A program made the position numbers and the translations under genes. A DNA stretch of 64,000 nucleotides. It comes from Acinetobacter schindleri CIP 107287 (lineage in GTDB: Bacteria > Pseudomonadota > Gammaproteobacteria > Pseudomonadales > Moraxellaceae). The stretch covers positions 722,797-786,796 of the forward strand of contig NZ_KB849576.1 in assembly GCF_000368625.1 (NCBI RefSeq). The letters run 5' to 3'. Shown here in pieces: positions 17,744-27,812 of this stretch (its first letter is position 1; each line of letters opens with the position of its first letter). The notes under the pieces are model-generated. The model saw only the letters and a program-made list of their open reading frames with translations, was not told the origin of the DNA and made no database searches.

Positions 17744-18121
17744 ATGAATTCGGAACATAGCATGTTTGATAAAATCAGCACTTTATTCAAATCAAATAAA
17801 CCTTCTCCTCCACAGCTTTATCTAGAAGAAAATAATATTCAATATACCGAAGAAACTGGCTATATCGTAGATGGGATTAACCTGAATCAAGAGTTAGGTG
17901 AAAGACTAGAATATCTGTCTAACCGACGCATGAAAACATTTGATGATCTGAAAGAATTATATTTTACAGCCATGATCATTAATGAAAAAATTGATCTGGA
18001 AATTGCCAATCAACGTTTTAATTCAAGATTGGGCAATACTGAAGAAAACTTGCTGCAATTTAAAGTAATCGTAAAAAAGTTGAATGATTATTACCGAAAT
18101 TTTCTGCGTGAGAAAAAATAG
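17744..18121 (+). CDS. conserved-looking hypothetical protein
   Basis: A 125-residue hydrophilic protein I do not recognise. No signal peptide or membrane helix; predicted mostly helical, with a basic, helix-prone C-terminal half (about 60-125). The sequence suggests a small cytosolic or nucleic-acid-associated protein but no motif settles this. The start may instead be the ATG at 17762 (MFDKISTLF); neither has a good ribosome binding site. It lies between the aspA terminator and mfd on the same strand. Slightly richer in A than its neighbours. Confidence 0.55.
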   Translation: MNSEHSMFDKISTLFKSNKPSPPQLYLEENNIQYTEETGYIVDGINLNQELGERLEYLSNRRMKTFDDLKELYFTAMIINEKIDLEIANQRFNSRLGNTEENLLQFKVIVKKLNDYYRNFLREKK

Positions 18122-18243
18122 CATTTGAAGTGGAAAGAAACCATTATTTTCCTGATAGCAAAGACTGCATAAAAATAACGAAATGCGCAGATACCATCGT
18201 GATAGTATAAGGGACATGTTGTTTAGACTTTAAAGCTATATAC

Positions 18244-21200
18244 ATGTTCCAACAAGAAATTTCCCAACTCAATTTAAAACAACTCAAAGCTGGTGAACGA
18301 CGCTGGTTAGGCAACCTGCAGGGATCATCCACAGCATTATTGCTGAAGGAAATTGCCAAGCAGCATAAACAGTTATTTGTGATTGTGGCACGCAATAATC
18401 AGCACCTTGGTCAGCTGGAAAGTGAACTGGAATTTTATGGCATCAAGCCGACTATATTTCCAGACTGGGAAATTTTGCCTTATGACCGTCTCTCTCCGCA
18501 TCAGGACATTGTCTCTGAACGTCTGGCAATTCTTTCCAATATGCCGCAAACCGGGGTGTTGCTGTTATCTGCTTCTACGCTGGCACAGCGTGTAGCACCA
18601 AGCTCATGGGTATTGGGTGAACACTTTGATATTCGTGTCGGGCAAAAGCTTGATCTGGAACAGCAAAAGAAAAAACTGATTCAGGCGGGTTACCATCTGG
18701 TTGATACGGTATATGACCATGGTGAATTTGCAGTCCGCGGCAGCATCATGGACATTTATGCCTCTGGTCAGGATGCACCGATCCGGATTGACCTGTTTGA
18801 TGATGAAATTGAAACGCTGAAATTTTTTGATCCGGAAACCCAGCGCACTACGCAAACTTTAGAACAATTTACCGTATTACCAGCACAAGAATTTCCACTG
18901 AAAGAAGGGCGCGCCACTTTCCGGGACCGTTATGGTGAGCTGTTCCCCACAGCAAATCCCAAGAAAAACCCGATGTATCAAGATGTCATGGATGGTATTG
19001 CTTCGCCCGGTATTGAATTTTACATGCCACTTTTCTTTAGTGCAGAAGCGATGCAAGCTTACAGCACTTTGGCTTCATACTTACCAAAGAATGGCATTGT
19101 CATTACAGATCGCGGTCTGGAAGAGTCATTAAACCAGTTTTGGGCTGAAGTGGTACGTCGTTATGAGGATCGCCGTCATAATGTGGATCAGCCAATTCTG
19201 CCTGCGGAAATGCTGTTTATCCAGACTAATCTTGTGCTGGAACAATTGAACCAGTTTGGTCGCATTATTGCCTCTCAAGATGTTTTTGATGAAAAAGCGG
19301 GTGTTATAAATCTGGATACTCAGACACCGCCACGACTGCCGGTCGATCCGAAACGGGAAAAGCCATTCATCGAAGTTAAAAAATATATCGATGCAGCTAA
19401 TCATCCTGTTCTACTCGTGGCTGAAAGTGCAGGTCGCCGAGAAACTCTAAAAGATGCACTGCGTCCAAGTCTGGGGGATATCCCGACTGTTGAGAATTTT
19501 GATGCATTTGTCGCATCATTACATGCGATTGCCATTACCAGTGCACCTTTAGAACGTGGTCTGGTTTTGACTGATCGTATCGCTGTGATTTCGGAAAACC
19601 AGCTCTATGAACATCGGGTGGTACAGCGCCGTCGCAAGCGTCAACAGGAAGTATCCGAAGAATTCCTGATTCGCAGTCTGACCGAGCTGACCATTGGTGC
19701 CCCAGTTGTACATATTGATTATGGCGTAGGGCGTTATGCCGGCCTGATTACCTTGAGTATTGACGATCAGGACCATGAATTCCTGCAACTGGATTATGCT
19801 GATGATGCCAAGGTTTATGTACCAGTCACCAATCTGCATCTGATCAGCCGTTATAGTGGTGGTGATCCTGATCTGGCACCACTACATAAGCTCGGAACAG
19901 ATGCCTGGAGCAAAGCAAAACGTAAGGCACTGGAACAGATTCACGATGTCGCAGCCGAATTACTAGATATACAGGCACGACGTTCATCCAAGCCCGGGAT
20001 TAGTTTTGAGCTGGATCAAAGCCTGTATATGCAGTTTGCCAGCGGTTTTGCCTATGAAGAAACGTTAGATCAAGCCAATGCCATTGAAGCAACTTTATAT
20101 GACATGCAGCAGGCCAAACCAATGGATCGTCTGGTTTGTGGTGATGTAGGCTTTGGGAAAACTGAGGTCGCAATGCGCGCTGCTTTTGTGGCGGTGCAGA
20201 ATAACCGTCAAGTCGCAGTTCTGGTCCCAACCACTTTGTTAGCACAACAGCACTATGAATCCTTTAAAGACCGCTTTGCGGACTGGCCAGTACGCATTGA
20301 AGTGTTGTCACGTTTCGGTTCTTCTAAGGCACATACTAAAACGATTGATGACCTGGCAGAAGGCAAAGTGGATATTGTGATTGGTACACATAAAATTTTG
20401 CAAGAAAATGTCCAGTTCAAGAATCTTGGCCTGATGATTGTCGATGAAGAACATCGTTTCGGGGTGCGGGACAAAGAACGCATCAAGGCGCTACGTGCCG
20501 ATGTAGATATGTTGACCCTGACCGCAACACCAATTCCACGTACTCTAAACATGGCTTTTAGTGGTATGCGTGATCTTTCAATCATCGCCACACCACCAGC
20601 ACGTCGTCTGGCAGTAAAAACCTTTGTGCAGGAACAGACCAATGACACCATTAAAGAGGCGATTCTGCGTGAATTGCTACGTGGTGGTCAGGTTTATTTC
20701 CTGCATAACGAAGTGGATACTATTGACCGTGCTGCAGAAAGCCTACGTGAACTGGTACCAGAAGCGCGTGTTATTGTTGCCCATGGGCAGATGCGTGAAC
20801 GTGAACTGGAGCAGGTCATGCAGCAGTTCTATCACAAGGAATACAATGTTCTGGTGTGCTCGACTATTATCGAAACCGGGATCGATGTGCCGAGTGCCAA
20901 TACTATCATTATTGAACGTGCGGATAAGCTCGGTCTGGCCCAGCTGCACCAGTTGCGGGGGCGTGTTGGTCGTTCTCATCACCAGGCTTATGCTTATCTC
21001 CTGGTTCCATCGATCAAAGGCTTAAAAGGCGATGCTGAAAAACGCCTGGATGCGATTCAGCGAGCGTCAAATCTGGGTGCGGGTTTTATGCTGGCAACTG
21101 AAGATCTGGAAATCCGGGGTGCAGGTGAGCTCTTGGGTGAACAGCAAAGTGGTTCGATGCAGGCGATAGGTTATAGCCTGTATATGGAAATGCTGGAAAA

Positions 21201-21702
21201 AGCCACCAAAGCCATTCAAAAGGGCAAGACACCGAACTTTGATGCACCATTATCTTTAACGGCAGAAATCAATCTGCATATGCCCGCGCTGATTCCGGAT
21301 GACTATCTGGGAGATGTGCATCAGCGTCTGCTGTTCTATAAACGTATCAGTAATACCGATACCCAAGACAAACTCGACAATATCCGTATGGAGCTGATTG
21401 ACCGCTTTGGCATTCCACCACAGCCAGTGAAGCAGCTATTTGCAGTGCATCAGCTTCGTCTGAAAGCAGAACAGCTGGGCATTACCAAAATCGACATTGG
21501 CGGTCAGGGCGGGCATATCGAATTTGCTCCAGATACGCCAGTGCAGGCCATGAGTATTATCCAGATGATGCAGAAACATCCGACCTATTTCCGGATGAAT
21601 GGCGGGCAACGTCTGAAAGTCATGGTCATGCTCGAAGACTATCAGAAACGTATTCAGTTTTTAAACGATTTGCTGGATAGCCTGCTGAAAGAGCTGCATT
21701 AA
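18244..21702 (+). CDS. mfd: transcription-repair coupling factor
   Basis: Superfamily 2 translocase that removes RNA polymerase stalled at DNA lesions and recruits UvrA. The 1152 residues match E. coli Mfd (1148): UvrB-homology region at the N-terminus (YDRLSPHQDIVSERL near 82-96), the RNA-polymerase-interacting domain around 480-545 (HIDYGVGRYAGL), Walker A GDVGFGKTE at 633-641, DEEH at about 732-735, SF2 motifs III (TATPIPRT) and VI (QLRGRVGRS), and the C-terminal TRCF/D7 domain. It appears to have no co-transcribed partner and is followed by a hairpin terminator. Confidence 0.97.
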   Translation: MFQQEISQLNLKQLKAGERRWLGNLQGSSTALLLKEIAKQHKQLFVIVARNNQHLGQLESELEFYGIKPTIFPDWEILPYDRLSPHQDIVSERLAILSNMPQTGVLLLSASTLAQRVAPSSWVLGEHFDIRVGQKLDLEQQKKKLIQAGYHLVDTVYDHGEFAVRGSIMDIYASGQDAPIRIDLFDDEIETLKFFDPETQRTTQTLEQFTVLPAQEFPLKEGRATFRDRYGELFPTANPKKNPMYQDVMDGIASPGIEFYMPLFFSAEAMQAYSTLASYLPKNGIVITDRGLEESLNQFWAEVVRRYEDRRHNVDQPILPAEMLFIQTNLVLEQLNQFGRIIASQDVFDEKAGVINLDTQTPPRLPVDPKREKPFIEVKKYIDAANHPVLLVAESAGRRETLKDALRPSLGDIPTVENFDAFVASLHAIAITSAPLERGLVLTDRIAVISENQLYEHRVVQRRRKRQQEVSEEFLIRSLTELTIGAPVVHIDYGVGRYAGLITLSIDDQDHEFLQLDYADDAKVYVPVTNLHLISRYSGGDPDLAPLHKLGTDAWSKAKRKALEQIHDVAAELLDIQARRSSKPGISFELDQSLYMQFASGFAYEETLDQANAIEATLYDMQQAKPMDRLVCGDVGFGKTEVAMRAAFVAVQNNRQVAVLVPTTLLAQQHYESFKDRFADWPVRIEVLSRFGSSKAHTKTIDDLAEGKVDIVIGTHKILQENVQFKNLGLMIVDEEHRFGVRDKERIKALRADVDMLTLTATPIPRTLNMAFSGMRDLSIIATPPARRLAVKTFVQEQTNDTIKEAILRELLRGGQVYFLHNEVDTIDRAAESLRELVPEARVIVAHGQMRERELEQVMQQFYHKEYNVLVCSTIIETGIDVPSANTIIIERADKLGLAQLHQLRGRVGRSHHQAYAYLLVPSIKGLKGDAEKRLDAIQRASNLGAGFMLATEDLEIRGAGELLGEQQSGSMQAIGYSLYMEMLEKATKAIQKGKTPNFDAPLSLTAEINLHMPALIPDDYLGDVHQRLLFYKRISNTDTQDKLDNIRMELIDRFGIPPQPVKQLFAVHQLRLKAEQLGITKIDIGGQGGHIEFAPDTPVQAMSIIQMMQKHPTYFRMNGGQRLKVMVMLEDYQKRIQFLNDLLDSLLKELH

Positions 21703-21717
21703 AAAGGTTTTAAAAAA

Positions 21718-21750
21718 TGGGTCAGAAAAGGAATTCTGACCATTCTTTTA
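21718..21750 (+). terminator. probable terminator of mfd
   Basis: Stem of GGTCAGAA/TTCTGACC (21720-21741) with a 6-base loop, followed by a T-rich stretch, 16 bases past the mfd stop. Confidence 0.65.
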
Positions 21751-21943
21751 AATCGATGGCGAAGTCACCCCTCAATGGAAAGAAAGTCTTGATTAATTTG
21801 TGTGATTCGGTAAAGTCTGAGTTGTGACCGAGTTCATAACAAATCATCCAAATTTGTATTTAAACACATTGCTCACAATATTCAGCTAGCACTGGATATG
21901 TTAGTATTAGCCATCATTCTAATTTTGCATCATTTATAAAGAT

Positions 21944-22378
21944 ATGTTTAGTTTGCATCCTCAACTTGCTCAAGATACGTTTTTTGTAGGCGACTTTCCT
22001 TTATCAACATGTCGTTTGATGAATGATATGCAATTTCCGTGGTTAATCCTGATTCCACGTGTGCCGGGCATTACAGAATTATATGAACTTAGCCAGGCCG
22101 ACCAGGAACAGTTCCTGCGTGAATCAAGCTGGTTGTCTAGTCAGCTTGCGCGTGTATTCCGTGCAGACAAAATGAATGTGGCTGCATTAGGTAATATGGT
22201 TCCACAGCTGCATTTTCATCATGTAGTTCGTTACCAGAACGATGTGGCTTGGCCAAAACCAGTGTGGGGAACTCCTGCGGTTCCTTATAGCAGTGAAGTT
22301 CTTGCTCATATGCGTCAGACGTTAATGCTGGCTCTACGTGGTCAGGGAGATATGCCATTCGACTGGCGTATGGATTAA
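21944..22378 (+). CDS. HIT-domain protein
   Basis: A 144-residue protein of the histidine-triad superfamily (nucleotide hydrolases and transferases acting on AMP-linked substrates). The core Q-L-H-F-H-H-V-V (residues 88-95) holds His 90, 92 and 93, but not the canonical H-x-H-x-H-x-x spacing: the expected third His, the nucleophile in active enzymes, is not at its usual place. Conserved FPWLILIPR near residue 31 and the NMVPQ segment before the triad support the family. It may be a weakly active or non-catalytic member. It is followed after 58 bases by the cyclase gene on the same strand. Confidence 0.75.
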   Translation: MFSLHPQLAQDTFFVGDFPLSTCRLMNDMQFPWLILIPRVPGITELYELSQADQEQFLRESSWLSSQLARVFRADKMNVAALGNMVPQLHFHHVVRYQNDVAWPKPVWGTPAVPYSSEVLAHMRQTLMLALRGQGDMPFDWRMD

Positions 22379-22436
22379 TCTGATCCCATGCTGCAATCAG
22401 GCCTGTAAATTATACAGTGCTGCAAGGAGCAACTGA

Positions 22437-23984
22437 GTGCAAATAGACGATTGGGTACATAAAGAGCCGAAACAGTTTGAATATTTCCATCGACTGATGG
22501 GATATATCATGCTGTCGCTGGTCATCGTCGTTTTTCACTATACAGATCCTGATACGCAGTACCAGATTTTTATCCCGTTTTTCTTTCTTGCGATTATACT
22601 GGCTCTGCCGAAGCTGTCGCGCTGGCTCATCTATCGCTACAACACCAGTATCAAGCGTAATGTCTTCTTTGTGCTCGACATTGCTGTAATTGCAGTCATT
22701 CTTTCTGCAATGCATATGAGTCTGGTACTGTCTTTATTGGGACTGGTCGCATTGTTGTATACTGCAATCAGTAACAAAATTTCATTTTTGACGTTCTCAT
22801 TGGCAAGCCTGATCGGTATTGCCATTTTTTATTTCTGCAATATTTTTATCTTTGGTTTTGGTGAATATTTTCAGCCAACCAGCAATGAGTTGACGGTTTT
22901 GGGCTTCCTTTGTCTGGTGACTTATTTTGGTGTAGGTAATTATTATCAAACCACGCGTGCACGTTTTATGGCGCAGAAAAAGAACCATTATTATGATCAG
23001 ATGAACCGCTATATGGAATTTGCCAACCAGCTGAGCCGTTATGCACCCTTGCAGCTGTGGCAATCAATTATGAAAGGTGAGTCTGAAGCCAAGATTGAAT
23101 ATAAACGTAAGAAACTTACCGTATTTTTTTCCGATATTCAGGGTTTTACGGAACTCTCTGAAACGCTGATTCCAGATGACTTGGCCTTCCTGCTGAATGA
23201 CTATCTCAGTCACATGACAGAAATCGCCAAGCACTATGAAGGCACGGTAGATAAATTCATGGGTGATGCGATCCTGATCTTTTTCGGTGATCCGCATTCT
23301 GATGGTGTTGAGCAGGATGCTAAAAACTGTCTGGATATGGCGATTGCCATGCGTCAGCAGATGAAAATCCTGCGTGAACGCTGGGTGAAAATGGGCTATC
23401 CACCGCTACATATCCGTATGGGTATTTCGACGGGTTATTGCCACGTTGGCAATTATGGCGCTAATCACCGTATGGCTTATACGATTGTGGGACGGGATGC
23501 CAACCTGGCAGCACGATTACAATGTGCTGCTGAAGTAGATGAAATCCTGATTTCTGAAGATACCCATACACTTATCAAGAATGACTATCTTTGTGCAGGA
23601 AAAAAACCAGTATTCCTGAAGGGGATTAAAGAGCCAGTACGTACTTGGCAAGTAATGGAGCGATTTACTTCAGAGAAAATTGATTATCAACGCTGGTTTG
23701 ACTACGAATATAAAGGTTTCCATCTGTTACTTAATCTGGATGAAGTACAGAACTACGAATATCCTAAACTGGTCAATGTGCTTGAAAATATGATTAAGCG
23801 GATTCAGACCCAGCAGAAGATGACCAATTCACAAGGTATTGTAAAGTTAAAACTTGAAGATGAAGTCATTGAACATCTACCAGCGAGTACAGCAGAACCT
23901 GTGGTATTAGAAAAAGAGACTGAGAAGCAGGAATATGAAATCAGGTCAGATCAATCAGAAAAAAAGACCAGTCGTGCGAGTTAA
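22437..23984 (+). CDS. membrane-bound class III adenylate/guanylate cyclase (CyaB-like)
   Basis: Makes a cyclic nucleotide, most likely cAMP, at the inner membrane. The 515 residues have an N-terminal membrane domain of about six helices (roughly 20-180, MASE2-like in layout as in Pseudomonas CyaB) and a cytosolic class III cyclase domain (about 220-395). Both metal-binding Asp are present, D233 in FFSDIQGFTE and D277 in FMGDAILIFFG, as is the GRDANLAARL transition-state Asn/Arg motif. A charged C-terminal tail of about 90 residues follows. The start is GTG. It shares direction with the HIT gene and ends at a bidirectional terminator. cAMP as product is inferred from family. Confidence 0.88.
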   Translation: MQIDDWVHKEPKQFEYFHRLMGYIMLSLVIVVFHYTDPDTQYQIFIPFFFLAIILALPKLSRWLIYRYNTSIKRNVFFVLDIAVIAVILSAMHMSLVLSLLGLVALLYTAISNKISFLTFSLASLIGIAIFYFCNIFIFGFGEYFQPTSNELTVLGFLCLVTYFGVGNYYQTTRARFMAQKKNHYYDQMNRYMEFANQLSRYAPLQLWQSIMKGESEAKIEYKRKKLTVFFSDIQGFTELSETLIPDDLAFLLNDYLSHMTEIAKHYEGTVDKFMGDAILIFFGDPHSDGVEQDAKNCLDMAIAMRQQMKILRERWVKMGYPPLHIRMGISTGYCHVGNYGANHRMAYTIVGRDANLAARLQCAAEVDEILISEDTHTLIKNDYLCAGKKPVFLKGIKEPVRTWQVMERFTSEKIDYQRWFDYEYKGFHLLLNLDEVQNYEYPKLVNVLENMIKRIQTQQKMTNSQGIVKLKLEDEVIEHLPASTAEPVVLEKETEKQEYEIRSDQSEKKTSRAS

Positions 23985-24016
23985 GAAAAAACAATCACCA
24001 TAAAGATCAGATGTAA

Positions 24017-24044
24017 AAAAACCACGCTTGAGCGTGGTTTTTTT
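24017..24044. terminator. bidirectional terminator between the cyclase gene and fdx
   Basis: Perfect 12-bp stem AAAAACCACGCT/AGCGTGGTTTTT around a 2-base gap, between convergent genes. Confidence 0.9.
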
Positions 24045-24055
24045 ATGAAAATCAC

Positions 24056-24394
24056 TTAGTGATTTTCTGAAGCGTGGTTGATGGTGTATTTGGGAATTTC
24101 AACTTCCAGATCTTCGTCCACCACTTTGACCTGACAAGACAAACGTGAATCAGGCTCAAGGCCCCATGCACGGTCTAACAGATCTGCTTCAACATCATTC
24201 ATTTCTTCCAGGCTGTCAAAGCCACGACGTACAATCACGTGACATGTGGTACATGCACATGACATATCGCAAGCATGTTCAATCTTGATCCCGTTATTTA
24301 GCAGGCTTTCACATAAATTGGCATCTTGTTCAACTTCAAACTCAGCACCTTCAGGGCAAATTTGCGCATGTGGAAGAACTTTAATACGTGGCAT
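24056..24394 (-). CDS. fdx: 2Fe-2S ferredoxin of the ISC system
   Basis: Adrenodoxin-type ferredoxin that passes electrons during Fe-S assembly on IscU/IscS. The 112 residues carry the cluster ligands C42, C48 and C51 in ACDMSCACTTC and a fourth Cys in SRLSCQV near residue 87. Length matches E. coli Fdx (111). It is the last gene of the isc operon, 15 bases after hscA, and ends at a shared terminator with the cyclase gene. Confidence 0.95.
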   Translation of the reverse strand: MPRIKVLPHAQICPEGAEFEVEQDANLCESLLNNGIKIEHACDMSCACTTCHVIVRRGFDSLEEMNDVEADLLDRAWGLEPDSRLSCQVKVVDEDLEVEIPKYTINHASENH

Positions 24395-24409
24395 AGTCTT
24401 TACCTTAAA

Positions 24410-26269
24410 TTAGTTTGAGTTTGACCAGTCGTCGAGTTTAGTACCTTTCAGTGCTGCATCGATATGCTGGTTCATACGAGCAGCTGCAAATGCATCACTA
24501 TGTATTTTAAGCTGTTCTACGGCAGATTCAATCGCTTTGATATCTGTACCTTGCAGCTCTTGTTCAAGCTTGGCTTGAGCAGCTTGCAGATCAGTAAGCT
24601 GCTGTTCACTTAACAACGCCGCATCCATTTTCAGGGCCTGAGTAAGTGCTTCAAGTTCACGTTGTGCTTCAACTTTAGTTTCCTGAAGATGACGCAGGTT
24701 TTTGTCTTCTTCAGCAAATTTATAACCTTCAAGCAGTAAACGCTCTGTATCTTCGCTCGATAAACCATAAGATGGCTTGATATCGATCTGTGCTTTCACG
24801 CCAGACGTGGTTTCTTGCGCAGCTACGGTTAATAGACCATCAGCATCCACCTGGAAAGTCACTTCAATACGTGCCTGACCTGCAGTCATTGGGGGAATAC
24901 CGTGCAGTACGAAGCGACCCAAGCTACGGCAATGCTCCACCAGATCACGTTCACCCTGAACTACATGGATCAACATCGCGGTCTGACCATCTTGATAGGT
25001 GGTGAATTCTTGACGGCGTGCCACAGGAATCGCGGTATTACGTGAAATTAGACGCTCTACCAGACCACCCATGGTTTCAAGACCTAGAGACAATGGTGTT
25101 ACGTCTAATAACAATGAACCGTCGGTTGAATTACCAATCAATTGGTTCGCAGTAATCGAGGCACCAATTGCAACTACTTCATCCGGATTGATGGTACATA
25201 GAGGTTCTTGATTGAACACTTCACGCACTGCTTTCTGAACGGCATAGGAGCGGGTAGAACCACCTACCAGAACAACATTTTGAATATCATCCAGTTCCAG
25301 TTTGGCATCACGCATTACACGTTTACAAACGCTAATCGTTTTATCCAGTGCAATTTTAATGATTTCTTCAAACGTTGGACGATCTAATGTTAAGACATGA
25401 TCCAGCAGTTTTAATTCTACAGACTCTGCATCAGAAAGCGCTTCTTTGGCTTTACGCGCAGCTGTAATGAAATGTGCATATTCAGCATCATTGAGGGTTT
25501 CAATATTCAGCTGTTTCTTGGCCCATTTTAGAATCAGACGATCCAGGTCATCACCACCCAGAGCAGTATGGCCACCAGTCGCTAATACTTCGAATACGCC
25601 TTGCGAGAAACGCAGGATAGATACGTCAAAAGTACCACCACCTAGGTCATAGATCACATAGTTGCGATCTGTGCTTAGATTTGATTCTTGATCTAAACCA
25701 TAAGCAACCGCTGCTGCAGTCGGTTCATTTAACAAGCGTAAAACATTTAAGCCAGCAAGCTGTGCTGCGTCACGTGTTGCTTGACGCTGTGCTTCATCAA
25801 AATATGCAGGAACTGTAATAACAGCGCCATTAATCTCATTTTTCAAGCTTGCTTCTGCACGGTCTTTCAGCTGTTTTAAGATTTGTGCTGAAATTTCGAC
25901 GGGTGTTTTACGACCTTGAGCTGTTTCAAACGCTGGCATTTCATTCGCTTCACCCACTAAGGTATACGGGTGCTGGAATTTAATATCCGCTTGAGAACGA
26001 CCCATGAAACGCTTTACAGAAACGATGGTATTTTTTGGGTCGGTCATTATGAATGGTGCAGCTTCATAGCCGTACTGAGTGCTTTGCTCTGCATAATGAA
26101 CGATAGAAGGAAGTAACACACGTCCTTGTTCATCATTAAGTACTTTGGCTTTACCTGAAAGAACCGTGGCGACCAAAGAATGGGTGGTGCCTAAATCGAT
26201 ACCAATCACAATGCGGTGTTCATGCGGTGCACTTGATTGACCTGGTTCTGCAATCTGCAAGAGAGCCAT
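24410..26269 (-). CDS. hscA: Hsp70-type chaperone HscA of Fe-S cluster assembly
   Basis: Specialised Hsp70 that, with HscB, releases Fe-S clusters from IscU by binding its LPPVK motif. The 619 residues show the actin-like ATPase domain with [12 protein letters not shown] near residue 23, the [14 protein letters not shown] phosphate-2 block, VVLVGGSTR and [11 protein letters not shown], then the substrate-binding and lid domains. It is shorter than DnaK and lacks its acidic C-terminal tail, as HscA does. Between hscB (40 bases upstream) and fdx on the same strand. Confidence 0.95.
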   Translation of the reverse strand: MALLQIAEPGQSSAPHEHRIVIGIDLGTTHSLVATVLSGKAKVLNDEQGRVLLPSIVHYAEQSTQYGYEAAPFIMTDPKNTIVSVKRFMGRSQADIKFQHPYTLVGEANEMPAFETAQGRKTPVEISAQILKQLKDRAEASLKNEINGAVITVPAYFDEAQRQATRDAAQLAGLNVLRLLNEPTAAAVAYGLDQESNLSTDRNYVIYDLGGGTFDVSILRFSQGVFEVLATGGHTALGGDDLDRLILKWAKKQLNIETLNDAEYAHFITAARKAKEALSDAESVELKLLDHVLTLDRPTFEEIIKIALDKTISVCKRVMRDAKLELDDIQNVVLVGGSTRSYAVQKAVREVFNQEPLCTINPDEVVAIGASITANQLIGNSTDGSLLLDVTPLSLGLETMGGLVERLISRNTAIPVARRQEFTTYQDGQTAMLIHVVQGERDLVEHCRSLGRFVLHGIPPMTAGQARIEVTFQVDADGLLTVAAQETTSGVKAQIDIKPSYGLSSEDTERLLLEGYKFAEEDKNLRHLQETKVEAQRELEALTQALKMDAALLSEQQLTDLQAAQAKLEQELQGTDIKAIESAVEQLKIHSDAFAAARMNQHIDAALKGTKLDDWSNSN

Positions 26270-26309
26270 AGTGTTACATCCTTTGCACGTTAAATATTAA
26301 AGAGAGAAA

Positions 26310-26825
26310 TTAAAAATCGTCATCGAGGTCAAAGCTGTCGTCATCGAGGAAGCGGTCTTCCGCTTTATCAATATCGGCCATGACTTTGACAAAGAAGCGC
26401 AGTTTACGCACAGTATCGCGAGCCTCAGCCCAGTCTTCCTCTTCATAATCTATTTTGAATTCACGCACCAGACCATCAATCCACTGTTGAACTTCAACTT
26501 TTAGGGAAGATAAATCTTCTGCTGAAGCTGCATCATCAAGCTGCTCACGAATTTCAAGCGCATCTTGCAGGAACTCAAAATCACTGATGGACTGATCCAA
26601 ATGATAATCCTGTTTTTTCAATGAAAGTAAGTAAGCAGCGCGACTATCCACAGCCGACAACACCTTATATGCCTGATTGATTTCACTTGATTTGATCAGG
26701 GCCTGGTCTTTGTCTGCAGCTTTATCTGGGTGATATTGTTGCTGTAACTTTAAAAATTCAGCTTTTAAAGCAGCTGAATCAATATCAAGTGCGACAGGGA
26801 GGTTGAACAACTCAAAATGATTCAT
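26310..26825 (-). CDS. hscB: J-domain co-chaperone HscB
   Basis: Co-chaperone that delivers IscU to HscA and stimulates its ATPase. The 171 residues have an N-terminal J domain with the HPD motif at 32-34 and a C-terminal three-helix IscU-binding domain (about 80-160), ending in an acidic tail of Asp and Phe. Length matches E. coli HscB (171). A 13-bp hairpin in the 135-bp gap upstream separates it from iscA, so expression of hscBA-fdx may be partly uncoupled from iscRSUA. Confidence 0.95.
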   Translation of the reverse strand: MNHFELFNLPVALDIDSAALKAEFLKLQQQYHPDKAADKDQALIKSSEINQAYKVLSAVDSRAAYLLSLKKQDYHLDQSISDFEFLQDALEIREQLDDAASAEDLSSLKVEVQQWIDGLVREFKIDYEEEDWAEARDTVRKLRFFVKVMADIDKAEDRFLDDDSFDLDDDF

Positions 26826-26895
26826 GGGAGATTGGATCCACGATTAATATGCAAATTAACTGCAATGTACAGCTAAAAACTACTGCCTAAATGCA

Positions 26896-26926
26896 ATTAA
26901 AACAGTGTAGATGACACTGTTTTAAT
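26896..26926 (-). terminator. strong hairpin between iscA and hscB (possible attenuator)
   Basis: Perfect 13-bp stem ATTAAAACAGTGT/ACACTGTTTTAAT with a 5-base loop, T-rich on the minus strand. It lies inside the isc cluster, so partial termination or an RNA-processing site is more likely than an operon end. Confidence 0.6.
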
Positions 26927-26960
26927 GCTGCAAGGATAAATGTACGCTAATGATTAAGCC

Positions 26961-27281
26961 TTATATAGTGAAGGATTCACCGCAGCCACATTCACCTTTT
27001 TTGTTCGGGTTGTTAAATTCGAAGCCTTCGTTCAGACCATTTTTTACGTAGTCCATCTCCATACCTTCGAGATAAACCAGGCTTTTCGGGTCAACGAAAA
27101 CTTTAACACCAAACTGTTCAAATACTTCATCATGTGTATCAGCGTCATCGACGAATTCAAGCACATAAGCCAGACCAGAACAGCCTGAAGTTTTCACACC
27201 AACGCGAATGCCTTCACCCTTACCACGATTTTTCAGGTAATTGCTGATATGAGTTGCAGCATTTTCAGTTAAATGGATCAT
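26961..27281 (-). CDS. iscA: Fe-S cluster assembly A-type carrier IscA
   Basis: A-type carrier receiving clusters or iron and passing them to apo-proteins. The 106 residues contain the three conserved Cys: C34 in SGCSGLAY, and C98 and C100 in the C-terminal CGCGESF. Length and sequence match E. coli IscA (107). It is 41 bases downstream of iscU on the same strand in the standard isc order. Confidence 0.96.
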   Translation of the reverse strand: MIHLTENAATHISNYLKNRGKGEGIRVGVKTSGCSGLAYVLEFVDDADTHDEVFEQFGVKVFVDPKSLVYLEGMEMDYVKNGLNEGFEFNNPNKKGECGCGESFTI

Positions 27282-27322
27282 GAAAACTCCGTTAATCTTT
27301 CTTCAAAAATACACGTCAGCAA

Positions 27323-27709
27323 TTAAGCTTTCACTTTTTTGCTACGATAATCTTCTACAGCAGCTTTAATGGCATCTTCAGCAAGTACAGAACAGTGTAC
27401 TTTTACTGGAGGAAGAGCAAGTTCAGTTGCAATATCAATATTCTTGATCGCTTGAGCTTCGTCCAGAGTTTTGCCTTTTAGCCACTCGGTTACCAGTGAG
27501 CTAGATGCAATTGCTGAACCACAGCCGTAAGTTTTAAAACGTGCTTCTTCGATTACACCTTCATCATTCACTTGAATCTGAAGACGCATCACGTCGCCAC
27601 ATGCTGGTGCACCCACCATGCCTGTACCTACGTTTTCTGCATTTTTGTCTAAAACACCAACGTTACGTGGGTTTTCGTAATGGTCAATTACTTTTTCGCT
27701 ATAAGCCAT
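27323..27709 (-). CDS. iscU: Fe-S cluster assembly scaffold IscU
   Basis: Scaffold on which IscS-derived sulfur and iron are built into a 2Fe-2S cluster. The 128 residues show C37 (PACGD), the second Cys in TYGCGSAIASSS near 63, and C106 directly after the LPPVK motif that HscA recognises; D39 is present. Length equals E. coli IscU (128). A good ribosome binding site (GGAG) precedes the start. A 7-bp hairpin (27777-27800, GATAACA/TGTTATC) lies in the 103-bp iscS-iscU gap. Confidence 0.97.
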   Translation of the reverse strand: MAYSEKVIDHYENPRNVGVLDKNAENVGTGMVGAPACGDVMRLQIQVNDEGVIEEARFKTYGCGSAIASSSLVTEWLKGKTLDEAQAIKNIDIATELALPPVKVHCSVLAEDAIKAAVEDYRSKKVKA

Positions 27710-27812
27710 GTTGCTTCTCCAAACCTCGGGGTCAGCCTAATATTAAATATGGGGATTAAAAAACTTTTATCAATGAGATAACAACATAAATGCTGTTATC
27801 TTCGATACAAGA

